A stretch of 64,000 nucleotides of DNA from Atopsyche davidsoni (taxonomy: Eukaryota > Arthropoda > Insecta > Trichoptera > Hydrobiosidae). The stretch covers positions 2,604,001 through 2,668,000 of the forward strand of contig JAILWY010000025.1 in NCBI GenBank assembly GCA_022113835.1. The letters run 5' to 3'. The notes under the pieces were generated by a model. That model was not told the origin of the DNA. It made no database searches and saw nothing but the letters and a program-made list of their open reading frames with translations. A program made the position numbers and the translations under genes. Shown here one piece after another: positions 26,682 through 36,842 of the stretch (position 1 is the first letter of the stretch; each line of letters begins with the position of its first letter).

Positions 26682-28897
26682 ATGTTGATTAGGGTGTCCC
26701 TTAAAATTCATGTTCAATATTTTTTTACGCATACCTTCTTAAAAGTTTAGTAATAACCTTATATTGTCTAGAAAAAAATATTAGTTCGATTTATAAACGG
26801 TAACCCGTGCCGACTTGCGATTTTAACTTGTCCATACAAGTTGCGTAAGTACTGCGCTGTGACTTGTAACTGCATGTTTTATTTGTCATTTCATACGTGA
26901 TTTTTGAGATTAGTAGTGCTCCATTGTTTAGTGCGTTAACATGTCGGTGGAATTACGGAGTGATAAACAAAATAATTTCCTTATCGGTTTGCCTAGATAT
27001 CAAATAAATGGTGCAAAATTACCATCTACTCGACAAATTCCCTCGGTCCTATTTTACAATATTCGTGAGGTTAAACTGATTGTTAGTGAAAGTGCAAATC
27101 TTGTGATTAGGGAGTGCATCATATATTGGGAAAAAGCAAGAATTCCAACAAGGGCATATCCTAACTGCGTGAAGAAACTTGTTGATTTATATCATGTTTG
27201 GAGAGAGTTGCAAAAAAAATTGTAAGAAAACTCAGGTTACGTTCAAGAGCCGTGAGAACAATTTAAAAATTGATCTTGATAATTTGTTTGATATTGCACA
27301 TGCTGATGCTTTTGAGAGAATGAAAATAGAGTAAGATAAATTATTTTTAATGAAACAGAGAGAGCCAGATCGACCAGGATGCTTAGGTGGTGTTGATAAA
27401 AAATTGGCGGAAAAAGAAGATAGATCTAAACAACGACGATTGGAAGAAGAGGAAAGGGTTGTAAGACAAAGATAACCACTAGCTGCTGAAACTAGAAAAT
27501 CAAGGGCAGAAGCAATAAAATCTGACTTCTTTGGAAGTAATGTACCCGACGTAGTCACAGTCCATTGGGATGGAAAACTATTACCCGGGTTAGATGTACG
27601 AAGTTCTAAAGAAGAACGCTTGCCAGTTATTGCTTCGTTTGACGATAAGGAACAGCTTCTTGCAGTGCCAAAACTAGAACATTCTTCTGAAAAACATCAA
27701 GCTAAGGCTGTCTCAACAGCTCTCTTTGACTAGAACCTTCACGATAAAGTACAAATAATGTGCTGCGACACAACAGCTTTCAATACTGGCCGTTTCAATG
27801 GAGCTTGTGCTATTTTGGAGAAACTTTAGGAAGAGAATTGCTGCTCGTCTGTCGTCATCATGTTTATGAATTGGTCCTAAAAGCTGTCTTTGAAAGCAAA
27901 ATTAAGTAAATTACTAGTAGCCCAGATACTCCAATGTTTAAAAAGTTCAGAGAAAATTGGAAAAACATCGACGCTAGTAACATTGAACGATCTCTTAATT
28001 TCGTAAAACAACGTGTTGCCGAGACAGACATTCAAGCTTTTTTAATATTTTATAAGGCAGAATTAGACAAAGGTTATGTAAGAGATGACTACCGCAAATT
28101 AGTCGAACTGTGCGTAATATTTTTGGGAGGAGACACAGAGGAAAAATTAAAACTAAGCCCCCCAAAGCCATGCATCAGGCACGCTGGATGGCGAGAGCGA
28201 TCTATTCTTTAAAAATGTGTTTACTTCAGTCACAATGCAGAATAACTGCGAAGGACAAAAAGACTCTACAAGATGTTTGCTTATGTTTGTAAAACACTGG
28301 ATGATTTCGTATCGGAAAAGAGCAAACAATTTTTATCACGACTGCAGATCAACGACAGTTTTCTAAAGGAACATGTATCTTCTTGGAATAATAATAGTGC
28401 TTTTGTGGAAGCTAAAAGAAAAATAAGTTATTTGAGGGTTGTGAATGATACTGCTGAAAGGGCTGTTAAAATGATGCAAGATTTTAACGGACTTATCGCG
28501 GCTGAAGAAGAACAAAAACAGTTCTTGCTGCGCTGTGTCCAGGAACACAGAAAATTGTATCCGGACTGTAAAAAAACAACTCTATAAAAAAGTTACCCTG
28601 ACTGATTGTTATTACTTTATGTTTTTGATTAAAGATTAATGTTCATTTAATTGAATTTTTACTATTATTCACTTAATTTATTGCATTTATAATGATTTTA
28701 TACCAGACCGAAATATCAAGACAAAACACGTTTTTTACTAAACTTTGAAGCTCGGTCGGCACTAGTTGCAATTTTTCTAGAAAGATGAAATTTTATATTT
28801 GAGTATCTTATAGCATTAGTAAAAAATATAGAGGGTATGCATTTCGAAATTTGAAAAAAAAATTTTTTGGTCATATAAGGGACACCCTAATGTTGAT
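26682..28897 (+). mobile_element. Complete hAT-type DNA transposon, 2200 bp
   Basis: The 8-bp target duplication ATGTTGAT lies at 26682-26689 and 28890-28897. Inside it are 14-bp perfect terminal inverted repeats, TAGGGTGTCCCTTA at 26690-26703 and its complement ending at 28889. An 8-bp duplication and TAGGG-type ends are hallmarks of the hAT superfamily, and the decayed gene inside has hAT-like motifs in order. Both ends are intact, so the element could still be moved by a related transposase, but its own gene is dead. Confidence 0.85.
26941..28587 (+). pseudogene. hAT-like transposase pseudogene
   Basis: The frame opens with ATG at 26941 (MSVELRSDKQNNFLIGLPRY) and the last segment ends at 28587 (YPDCKKTTL). 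In between, recognisable blocks occur in order but in different frames. They are a charged segment with many Lys/Glu, VTVHWDGKLLPGLDVRSS, MCCDTTAFNTGRFNGAC (first catalytic Asp region), CRHHVYELVLKAVFE (the CxxH block of hAT transposases), HQARWMARAIYSLK (the RW block) and a C-terminal NDTAERAVKMMQDFNGL block. Disruptions include a frameshift near 27222, stops near 27333, 27474 and 27732, a further frameshift near 27827, and another between 28140 and 28170. I see no BED zinc finger. The family is familiar as an unnamed insect repeat protein, but I cannot give it a name. Confidence 0.8.
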
Positions 28898-29029
28898 GAA
28901 TACCAAAATTCTTGAATATGCCCCCAGTACAATGAAATAGACACCCGATTATTTTATGGTAAAAAAAAAACACACTCATTTTTTAAAAACGTGTATATAA
29001 GTCAATTTTTTGGATTATTGTATTAAAAT
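28898..29029. other. Short AT-rich spacer
   Basis: Nothing is recognised here beyond A/T runs. Confidence 0.5.
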
Positions 29030-29690
29030 TTAATACTTTAGTAATGTATCTAATACATGTATTAAATGAAAGTACAGTAGACAGTAAGAAGTATCCTGAA
29101 AGAGGGGCTGGCAGACAGAGAGGCGCCTCCCGCTGCGGCCCTGGCCACTTGCCAGGACACCACAATGTCACCGATTCAGATCCCAGGAAGGTCAATATCA
29201 CAGATCATCCCCTAGCTGAAAGAACTCTGTATATGCGACATACAAAAGTGCCAAATTTCATTAAAATAACCACGAACTACCTCGAGTTCGATATCTTTAT
29301 TTTCTTCATCAAGTGTCTCTCTTCAGAGGAGGTTGGCTAATATTTCACTGAGCATATTCTTATGATGAGCCACTGGAAAATAGTGTAGTGGATCCCCTGT
29401 TTTTTCTACATTTGTCATTTATACTAAAGACTTATGGCAGGCCAACATCACACACCATCTCCTGAACAAATAATGTCTACACAACACATTGAAATGCTTA
29501 GTTTTGTATTTAAAATTTTAAATGTGTGATTAAAGACACAATAAACCTGCACAGTTTTATAGATTCAAATCCTGGTAATATCAATAGCACAGTTCAACTT
29601 TTAGGGCCAAGGCATATATAATACATAGGCTTCACGTGGCAATACCGAATTTCATTGAAATGCTTTTGAAATGACTTATTTAATCAAAAA
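29030..29690. repeat. Three diverged modules of a transposon-derived repeat
   Basis: Three blocks share an order of short motifs: a GGTCAATATCACAGATCATC-like block (near 29190, 29440 and, more decayed, 29575), followed in the first and third by a CCGAATTTCATTGAAAT-like block (29250 and 29645). A phrase such as AAATTTCATTAAAATA is common in old arthropod transposons. The single open frame over 29044-29340 begins at ATG but has no recognisable domain. I treat the whole as a decayed repeat. Confidence 0.4.
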
Positions 29691-30075
29691 AGGCCTCTCA
29701 AGTATAGTCAAAATATATATAATAAATGCACTATGTACTAAAATGCAGCTATTCTACAAACAACATTTGATAAAAATTAAAAAGAAATATAGAAAGCATA
29801 GTTTATATTGTCAATTATAATAATTTATGTAAACAATAATATATTTTAAATCCCGTGGACAATACTAAAATAAATTACGAAATCATCAATGTTTGCTACC
29901 CTGAAAAGTACAATGCGATTTGTTGATAAACCATTTTAGAAATTTACAAAAAAAATCATGCAAAACTGAAAACATAAAAACTTTACCCATAAAACCGCTA
30001 AGTCTGAAGAATGGTTTTGCTTGAAGTTGTTTCTTCCCCCACCTGCGTTTTCTATTCACAAATACACGGATTGAC
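29691..30075. other. AT-rich spacer
   Basis: No gene or repeat is recognised. Confidence 0.5.
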
Positions 30076-30467
30076 AATAATAGGGAATATGTGATTAAGC
30101 ACATTTTTTCACACATTGAAAACGATTAAAGAAAACTCTCAGAAAATATCATCGTGACTTGTGTGGGATTCGAACCCACATCCCCAAGCTTTCATGGCCG
30201 GTGCATTTATCCAACTATGCTAACGAGCCACTGCAATTTAGTGAGAATTTTTCATAATCATAAATCATAAATGCACCGGCCATGAAAGCTTGGGGATGTG
30301 GGTTCGAATCCCACACAAGTCACGATGATATTTTCTGAGAGTTTTCTTTAATCGTTTTCAATGTGTGAAAAAATGTGCTTAATCACATAAACATACTAAT
30401 ACCTGCATGGGTAAATAAAAACGCATTCTGATTGACATTAAATCCAACTTAATATAATAATAGGGAA
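30076..30467. mobile_element. tRNA-like foldback element, compact copy, 12-bp target duplication
   Basis: AATAATAGGGAA is duplicated at 30076-30087 and 30456-30467, leaving a 368-bp insert. The insert begins TATGTGATTAAGCAC, close to the left edge of the 11.8-kb array, and ends with the same tail (ACCTGCATGGG to AACTTAATAT). Its left part is an inverted copy including a full tRNA-like sequence (30154-30231, minus). Its right part is a direct copy that starts in the middle of the tRNA-like sequence (about 30266) and runs to the tail. The two arms overlap for about 170 bp and can form a long hairpin. This copy shows the minimal insertion unit without tandem amplification. Confidence 0.85.
30154..30231 (-). 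ncRNA. tRNA-like sequence with intact pol III boxes
   Basis: Minus strand: acceptor-like GTGGCTC/AAGTCAC, A box TAGCATAGTTGG, B box GGTTCGAATCC and a fully paired T stem (GTGGG/CCCAC). The anticodon loop has A in place of U33. A partial plus-strand copy (about 30266-30323) keeps the B box but lacks the A box. It is better paired than the array copies and so probably nearer the ancestral sequence. Confidence 0.7.
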
Positions 30468-30691
30468 AGTAAGTCAGGGTGGCCAATCCAGGGTTGCGAT
30501 GTCCCAAGGGCGTCGCCCGCCCTTGCCCGCCGCCAGCCTGTCTGCCCGCCAAACCCACCCCCACAGCCTTAAATTAGGGGATGGTATATTTATAGAAATG
30601 CACTTTGCAAAATTGCTTTGAACTCCAATAACTGCTGCACGAACGTCTACTTGATAAAATCAATCACATAGAAGTATTTATTAAAATTTAT
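30468..30691. other. C-rich patch then AT-rich spacer
   Basis: A strongly C-rich stretch with repeated GCCCGCC blocks lies at about 30495-30565. No gene is recognised. Confidence 0.5.
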
Positions 30692-31191
30692 GGGTGTCCA
30701 AAGAGAGTATCGGGTATTTGTTAGTTCAGTAAAATAAAAACTGCTTGTAATCAAGTATTTTTTTTTACTGTTGATTATAAGAATACAAAATGGAAAATTA
30801 TTTCTAAAAGATGATGTTATCCAAATGACTCTTTTAATCTGGAACGAAGATTGCTGATATCACGCTGACACATAGCCCGTTTCAATTCAGTTAGGTTCGT
30901 CGGATTATTCTCAAAAACCCTACTTTTAAGGTATCCCCATACGAAATAGTCAAAAGCGCTAAGGTCAGGGCTTCTTTGAGACCAGTTGATGTTACCTCTA
31001 CGTGAAATGATCTTATTAGGGAATAATTCGTAAACAGCTTCAATTGATTGATTGGATGTATCATTGGTTGAACCACGTTATTGAGTTAAAACCTTAAAAC
31101 TCCTGCAACTCTGGACCCAAAAATTTTCGCAGCATATCGCAATAACGGTCACTATTCACATTCACCCGATACTATTTTTGCACACCCTGTA
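30692..31191 (-). mobile_element. Tc1/mariner-like deletion derivative, copy 2
   Basis: The left end GGGTGTCCAAAGAGAGTATC and the inverted right end (ACAGGGTGTGC, then TATCGGGTG) match copy 1, and the interior is colinear with it. Minus-strand translation again gives fragments around INWSQRS and the WGYLK region, with several frame breaks and small deletions relative to copy 1. It is another dead derivative of the same family. Confidence 0.8.
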
Positions 31192-31383
31192 TATTATCAT
31201 CTAGTAATATTCTGTCAAAAACATTTTTTATATTTAAAACTATTCTCTATGTAAAATATAAAACTTACAAATAATCGTTCATGAAACGATGAGTCGCTTC
31301 GTGTGTAAATCGATAGCCTTGAAAGACTGGTTTTATTTTTACTACTCAATATTCAATACACTTATTAAAAATACATGTATTTA
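31192..31383. other. AT-rich spacer
   Basis: Nothing is recognised. Confidence 0.4.
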
Positions 31384-31640
31384 TGTTTGTAAGCGCTTTT
31401 GACTTTCGAGTCAAAAATGTTCACAGAAAATAATATTCATAATATCCAAGCATTGATTTTGTATATGGATAATAAGGTCTTTGGCCGGTTACTCAACTGT
31501 GAGTAAATTGATTATAACTATAGACTAGTTTAATTAGTTATAATCCACATTTAAACCAAAATGCCTAGAAAGTAAAGCACTTACTAAAATTCAATACTTC
31601 CTAGGCACTTTTTCCGTTCAAGGGATTCTTCAAACCGGAA
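31384..31640 (-). mobile_element. Penelope-type relic with two hammerhead-like motifs
   Basis: At 31384-31420 the minus strand reads TTGACTCGAAAGTCAAAAGCGCTTACAAAC across two adjacent parts: a perfect GACT/AGTC stem, then AAAA, palindromic GCGC and UU. At 31600-31636 it reads TTTGAAGAATCCC, then TTGAACGGAAAAAGTGCC. Both resemble the degraded hammerhead motif at 19.78 kb. The shared strings indicate relics of one element family; neither core is intact. Confidence 0.35.
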
Positions 31641-33960
31641 ATTTTAAAGTACTTATAGTCAAGTCAGAACAGCCTGAAAGTACTTAATTTTCAGTCTGAA
31701 GAAGAATTAATTGATTGAAGATGCAAAAGTGCTTACAAGCAACTCAAGTGCTCACAAGTTATTCGTATTTGTTGAATCGATCACCTTGATGTTGTGTATG
31801 GACACGAAGGCCCCCAAAAGCAGAATCCTTGGCCAGTTGCCCGTTTGCCACCCCCGAGGCGATTCTGCTCTTGTTTTCTGCTTTTTGGCCGTGAATCCCC
31901 GCCGAATGAATGAAATAAAATAATTGATTGCTTGTTTATATACGCGCCTCGGCGGGGGTCTGATTCCTGCGGTTGATTTATGACACCCTGTATAGGTTTT
32001 AGCAAGGACGGAAAAACGCTTTTTTATTGCTCTGTATATAAATTATGATGTTGTTAATTTTCTTGTATTTATCTTTCGTTTCGGTATATTATTTTTGATA
32101 TTCGGCGTCGAATAAACTGATAATATCCCAAAATACGATAATTAATCACAACCCACACAAGTTAACCTTGAGACGTATGAATGAACTGTAAATAAATATT
32201 TTACGACCTGTTTGGTCACCCAAGGCTTGATTTAATATATATTATATGTTTAAGAGTATTATTATTAATTTTTTTTTATAATCACCACCCTTTGATAGCG
32301 AGCGTGCTTATTATAAAAAAGGGTTGCAGGTTCAAATTAAAATATAAACATCAGTAATATACGAACAGCTTAATAGGCTTTTTGCTATTGAAAACTAAAA
32401 TTGAAAGGTTTTTACATATAATTATACAATCACAGAATAAAAAATAAGACATATACAATTAAATCTTGACATCTTAATCTGATAGACTTCTTATTTGCCA
32501 TTCTGCTCAAAAAAGTAAATTTTTAAAAGCAAACAGTTTTTTTTTTACAAATTATTTGCTTTGCAAATATGGTGACATATTTGAAAAGCGCTTAATAAAC
32601 TTTTTTTTATATGAAAACATCGTTTTGCATCAAAATCAACTTTGTCAATTTGTCTTTGTGAAGAACCTATCAAGAAAAGAAACGTGGGATGGACAGGTCT
32701 TCAATTCACACAAAAAATACATATATTGATGAATTGTTCAAATCTTCTGAATGACATTTATGCGAAATTAATTTTCTTCGTAGTTTTTTTGTGTTGTCAA
32801 CAAAAAATATAGAAATAAAATAAACATTTCACACAAATTAAGATGAAAAAAAAACCTCGTTTTCGATTCAAATCCACATCTCTTGGGAATGTTGCAGTCT
32901 GAAACTAAAACCAAAAAAAAAATATGATTGTATACAAGTTTATAATTAAAAAATACAATTATACATAATAACATGTCCATATATGTTTTATAACGTGTTT
33001 TATGATGCTTATGATTTTTTTTAGAGCTCATATTAAAAATCTCAAGGTTTAAATATTAATATTAACATTGGTAAAAAGCTTTATAATTATGCTGTCTGAA
33101 TTTTTTAAAAATTATACAAAAACAGATTTAACATTATGTGACAATATTGTTTGGTCATTTTTAACATATATGTATTTTTATAAATTTAAATAGTCTATTG
33201 TAGGTTATACCTATTGCATAAAAAAGTTATATTTTTTTTATAAGACGGTATACTTTTATTTTCTAAAAAACCAATGATTACTCCCGAGGTTAGAAGAAAA
33301 TGTTATTTTAATTTATACGAATAAAAAATGTGTTTCAGGCTCTGAAAATTTTTTTTTTAACATTTTTCTATCGCCTTCTGTGTATTGATTACCTTAAGTA
33401 TATTACAGCCCTCTTATTTATGGATGTGTTTTGAACGCAAGGCTTACCTTGAATTTTATTCCAGAGGTTGGAAAACATACTTATATATCTAAAAACTCTT
33501 ATAAATTTCCACAAAAATTTTAGGGACATTAATTTTTACCTTCCATAATGGAAAATCTTAACTTTTACTTCTGGAAGTTTCTGCTTCTAATAGAAGACTT
33601 TTCTGATACTTAGTGAGACTCGAGACACGACAGAAATATATTTTATCCTGCTTAATACAAAAACATCTCAAACACATTGAAACATAGTAGCTTTAGTCTA
33701 CTTTTATAGCAATAATAATTTTATTTGAAAAACAACTGGAGATTTAAGAAAGTTTTAAGCTACAGTGAGTGAAAAGATTTAGTCACTCAGCTTTAACTCT
33801 ATATAGGTGCGCAACTCAGTTTTTAGGTTTAACACATAGATAGCCCTAACAACATATATAGTTGATATACATATTTAAACTAGGGTTTTTTTTATAGCTT
33901 AGACATATATCAACAATAAGCAGTCATAATACCAATAAAATGTCATAATACTTTTTATAA
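31641..33960. other. Mostly AT-rich non-coding DNA
   Basis: No gene is recognised. A GC-richer spot at about 31800-31990 keeps frames open on both strands for 70-74 codons but without recognisable domains. Confidence 0.6.
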
Positions 33961-33963
33961 CAA

Positions 33964-34396
33964 TGAAAATGTCTAGTTTTGTGCCAAAAAAACCGCATTG
34001 CGAGAAGCATTGCTTTTCTGTTTTAACTTCAAAAAATGCAGCTAAAGCACGTCATGTACTTGAGGAGGCCTCCGAATAACATGCACCATCGAAAAATACT
34101 TGTGAAAGTTGGTTTAAACGCTTCAGAAGTGGTGATTTCGATACTGAGGACAAAAAGCACTCCGGAACACCAAAATCTGCAAGCGTTATTGGATAAAAAT
34201 GATACGCAAACGCAACATCAATTTGCTGAGGCATTAAAAATAACTCAACAAGGTGCTTACATGCCATGGGAAAAACATCAAAAGGAAGGACAATGGGTGC
34301 CGCATGAGTTGACTGAGAGACAGATGGAAAATCGAAGAACCACTTCCGAAATTTTTCTTTTGCAGCATGAGAGAAAAAGTTTCCTGCATTGAGGAC
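33964..34396 (+). pseudogene. mariner transposase, N-terminal fragment
   Basis: From ATG at 33969 the translation gives MSSFVPKKPHCEKHCF, then AAKARHVLEEASE and a stop, then (same frame) KNTCESWFKRFRSGDFDTED, the paired-like helix-turn-helix region of mariner transposases. A second frame continues with ALLDKNDTQTQHQFAEALK, ITQQGAYMPW, GQWVPHELTERQ and HERKSFLH, which matches the mariner linker region ending in FLHRIVTGDEKW. The catalytic domain is absent and at least one stop and one frame change are present. In a living mariner the product cuts and pastes DNA at TA sites. Confidence 0.8.
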
Positions 34397-34640
34397 GTAG
34401 ATCTGCAATACTTTATTGGATGAAGATGATACGCAAACACAACATCAACTTGTGGAGGCATTAAACATGACTCATCAAGGTATTACCAAATGTTTGCATG
34501 CCATGGGAAAAAAAACAAAAGAAAGGACAATGGGTGCCGCATGAGTTGACTGAGAGACAGATGGAAAATCGAAGAACCACTTCCGAAATTTTTCTTTTGC
34601 AGCATGAGAGAAATAGTTTCCTGCATTGAGGACGTAGATA
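34397..34640 (+). pseudogene. Tandemly duplicated mariner fragment
   Basis: The segment from ATTGGATGAAGATGATACGC to the second CTGCATTGAGGACGTAGAT repeats about 230 bp of the preceding fragment with a few changes and an internal frame shift. The joint GAGGACGTAGATCTGC at 34391-34406 recurs in related form at 34627 and, as GAGGACGCCGATCTG, at the start of the 62.6-kb copy. The shared joint suggests these copies derive from one internally deleted mariner. Confidence 0.7.
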
Positions 34641-34799
34641 CGCAAATACAAAATCAACATTAATCTAAGTTATTCATTGTTATTTTTTTTAAATTCTTAA
34701 AAAGAAATTAAAATGCTCCCCTTAAACATCGTATTACTCCTAACGTATTTTACAAGTGTAAACAAAGCGACGGTACGAAATGGCGCACCGGGACGGCAG
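34641..34799. other. AT-rich spacer
   Basis: Nothing is recognised. Confidence 0.4.
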
Positions 34800-34930
34800 T
34801 GTCTCGACGGATGCTGATTTATGACGTAGGACCCCCTGTGCGGGAGGCCCCATGGGGGGAGGGCAGGGGGGACCATGGGGAGGGGGAAGCCAAGGGGAGG
34901 AAAGGGGAGGGGGAACCGCCCCCCAGCCTG
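34800..34930 (+). other. G-run cluster with quadruplex potential
   Basis: The plus strand between about 34854 and 34915 has at least eight runs of three or more G separated by short spacers, which meets the usual pattern for G-quadruplex folding. The flanks are GC-rich but non-coding. It is isolated in AT-rich DNA. Confidence 0.6.
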
Positions 34931-36580
34931 GCGGAAATATTGCCCTCTAAGCGTAAAGCGTACAGCCAGGGCTGCCAGAAAACAAACAAGCATGGCTCTA
35001 TTAAACCCCTTAGAGTACATTTATAACGTTTAAAAAATATTCTGTTTAATGCAATTCATACATATAAAAATCAAGTATAAAATAGCAGGGGTGGACAAAC
35101 TTTTGATCACTACAAGCGATCTGTAATTTTTTTTTATTATACGTGGCGGTCTACAAATATCGTACGTGCTAAGCGATCATTATAAAAGTATTCATTTCAA
35201 GCTGAAAAAAATATGCACTACAATATGAAGTTTAAAAATAATTGTCCCTTATCAGGTTTTGTGGCAGCCCTGAGTCTAAAAACGTCTTCCGGGTTTATGA
35301 GCCAAAGAATAGAGTCCATTAAAATATCATGAGTTTTCATAGTAATGCTTTATTTACCAATGAAAATTTATTGCTTGTCAATTGATATGCATCGCGTGTT
35401 TTAGTGGGAAAGTCATAAAAAGATACTGATAGTTTATCTTTATAATAAAGCATGTAACAACTTAAGAGAAATGTTGTTGAGACTGAGACATAATATTAAA
35501 AACTCGCTGGAGATTCACCAAATGTTAAAATATTAGTTTAGCATTCACATGGAATTGAAAAATAAATATCTTGATAAATTATCATCACTTTAAATTTTGT
35601 CTTGCAGTACACATAATTTTTTCAAAGTATACTATTCCTCTCAATTATATTTGGTATATTTTTAAGTTTAAAAGAAAATCAGTAAGTCCTAATTCAGAAA
35701 TGAACAAAGCAAACATTGAGAGAGCATCAAAGTTAAGTTTTGCGTCTCGCAAAGATCAAAAGTTGCGTTACAAATCGAAGGTCGTGTAAAGGATGAAAAC
35801 CTCCCCTTCTCCCTGTGGAACAATACGGAATATCTGCAATATCTAAAAGTTCAGAAGGTGTGAGAAAATTCAACAATACGTCTCCCTCCATCTTTGTCAC
35901 CCCCAGCACACCCCGATTCTCCGATTTCTTATTTCCCCGCAATATTTCTCTTATTTAGATATCTTTTTGCGTTGTTTTCCCCTCCAGGTTTTATTTATTG
36001 TTGCTCGCAACATCAAAAGGGTAAGCGGCGATGTTCTATGTAAGAGACTTGCCATGATTTAGGTGATTTTTTTATATTTCCACTGTGATGATTGACTCGA
36101 ATATCCTCAGCCATTTATTTTTGCAAGGTATCGATTGCAAAACAACAAATGATGCCTCAGAAAAATAGTTGATTGTTATATGTATTTATATACAATAATT
36201 TTTTACTGTTCAAATGAATGAATATTTCCCGTGGAGGAAGACGAATCCTACTTATTTCGCGATAATTTTTTTGTTTCATGCGTTAATCGATCGCATGTAT
36301 ATTCAAGCCTTTTTTTCGTTTATATTTAATATTTTTTTTAGTACTTTCTTCACTATTGTTCTCGAAAAGGCAGAAGTCAAATACCCGCCCGAGGGTGTGT
36401 CGATACACTTGGCCCGGCATAATGTAGAAATTGTAGGATAAAATATTTTTTTGCCCTTAAGTGCTTTCGTGCTATATCGGATGTTAACACTGGATTACCT
36501 GAAAAAGACCTTGTCTTTCTTGTATTTATATTTGCTGGGGAGAAATTTAAAAATCCTATGTTCTTGCAAGTTTTTTTTTT
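34931..36580. other. Mostly AT-rich DNA, with one hAT-like terminal motif
   Basis: At 35086 the sequence CAGGGGTGGACAAACTTTT resembles the end of hAT-family repeats (CAGGGGTGGGCAAACTTTT); the opposite end was not found. Otherwise no gene or RNA is recognised. Confidence 0.4.
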
Positions 36581-36660
36581 AGTTGATTTACGATCCAGTA
36601 CTGGAACCATCATCAAGGAAATATTTTTAATTCTTGAGGATAGCTTTAGTACCAAAACCG
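36581..36660 (-). mobile_element. Penelope-type relic with hammerhead-like motif
   Basis: The minus strand reads CCTTGATGATGGTTCCAG, TACTGG, then ATCGTAAATCAACTAAAA. UUGAUGA, a CCAG/CUGG stem and a mutated GAAA (UAAA) with UC recall the hammerhead core. Upstream sequence on the minus strand aligns loosely with that next to the 25.2-kb motif. Confidence 0.4.
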
Positions 36661-36721
36661 AAAACGTATAATAACATTAGCAAGCATAAATAATTTTGTT
36701 TACTATATTATTTTTTAAGGA

Positions 36722-36842
36722 GTTGATTCGGTTTCTTGGCTGTTGCGATGCTTGAGGTATATTTTTTTTAATCCCTGAAGATGATCCCAGCAATATATAC
36801 CTTGAGCAGTGCATCACCCAAAAAAAGGAATCAATTTTTTGT
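36722..36842. repeat. Imperfect long inverted repeat with CCCTGAAGATGATCCCAG loop
   Basis: Arms of about 38 bases (from GATTCGGTTTCTTGG at 36724 to GGTATAT, and TATACCTTGAGC to GGAATCA ending near 36831) pair with several mismatches. The loop includes CUGAAGA, as in the hammerhead-type relics, but no GAAA box follows. It looks like another decayed foldback of the same class. Confidence 0.4.

Noticed and set aside
29044..29340. 98-codon ATG frame as a gene
   Set aside because: It covers one of three diverged repeat modules; the others do not keep the frame.
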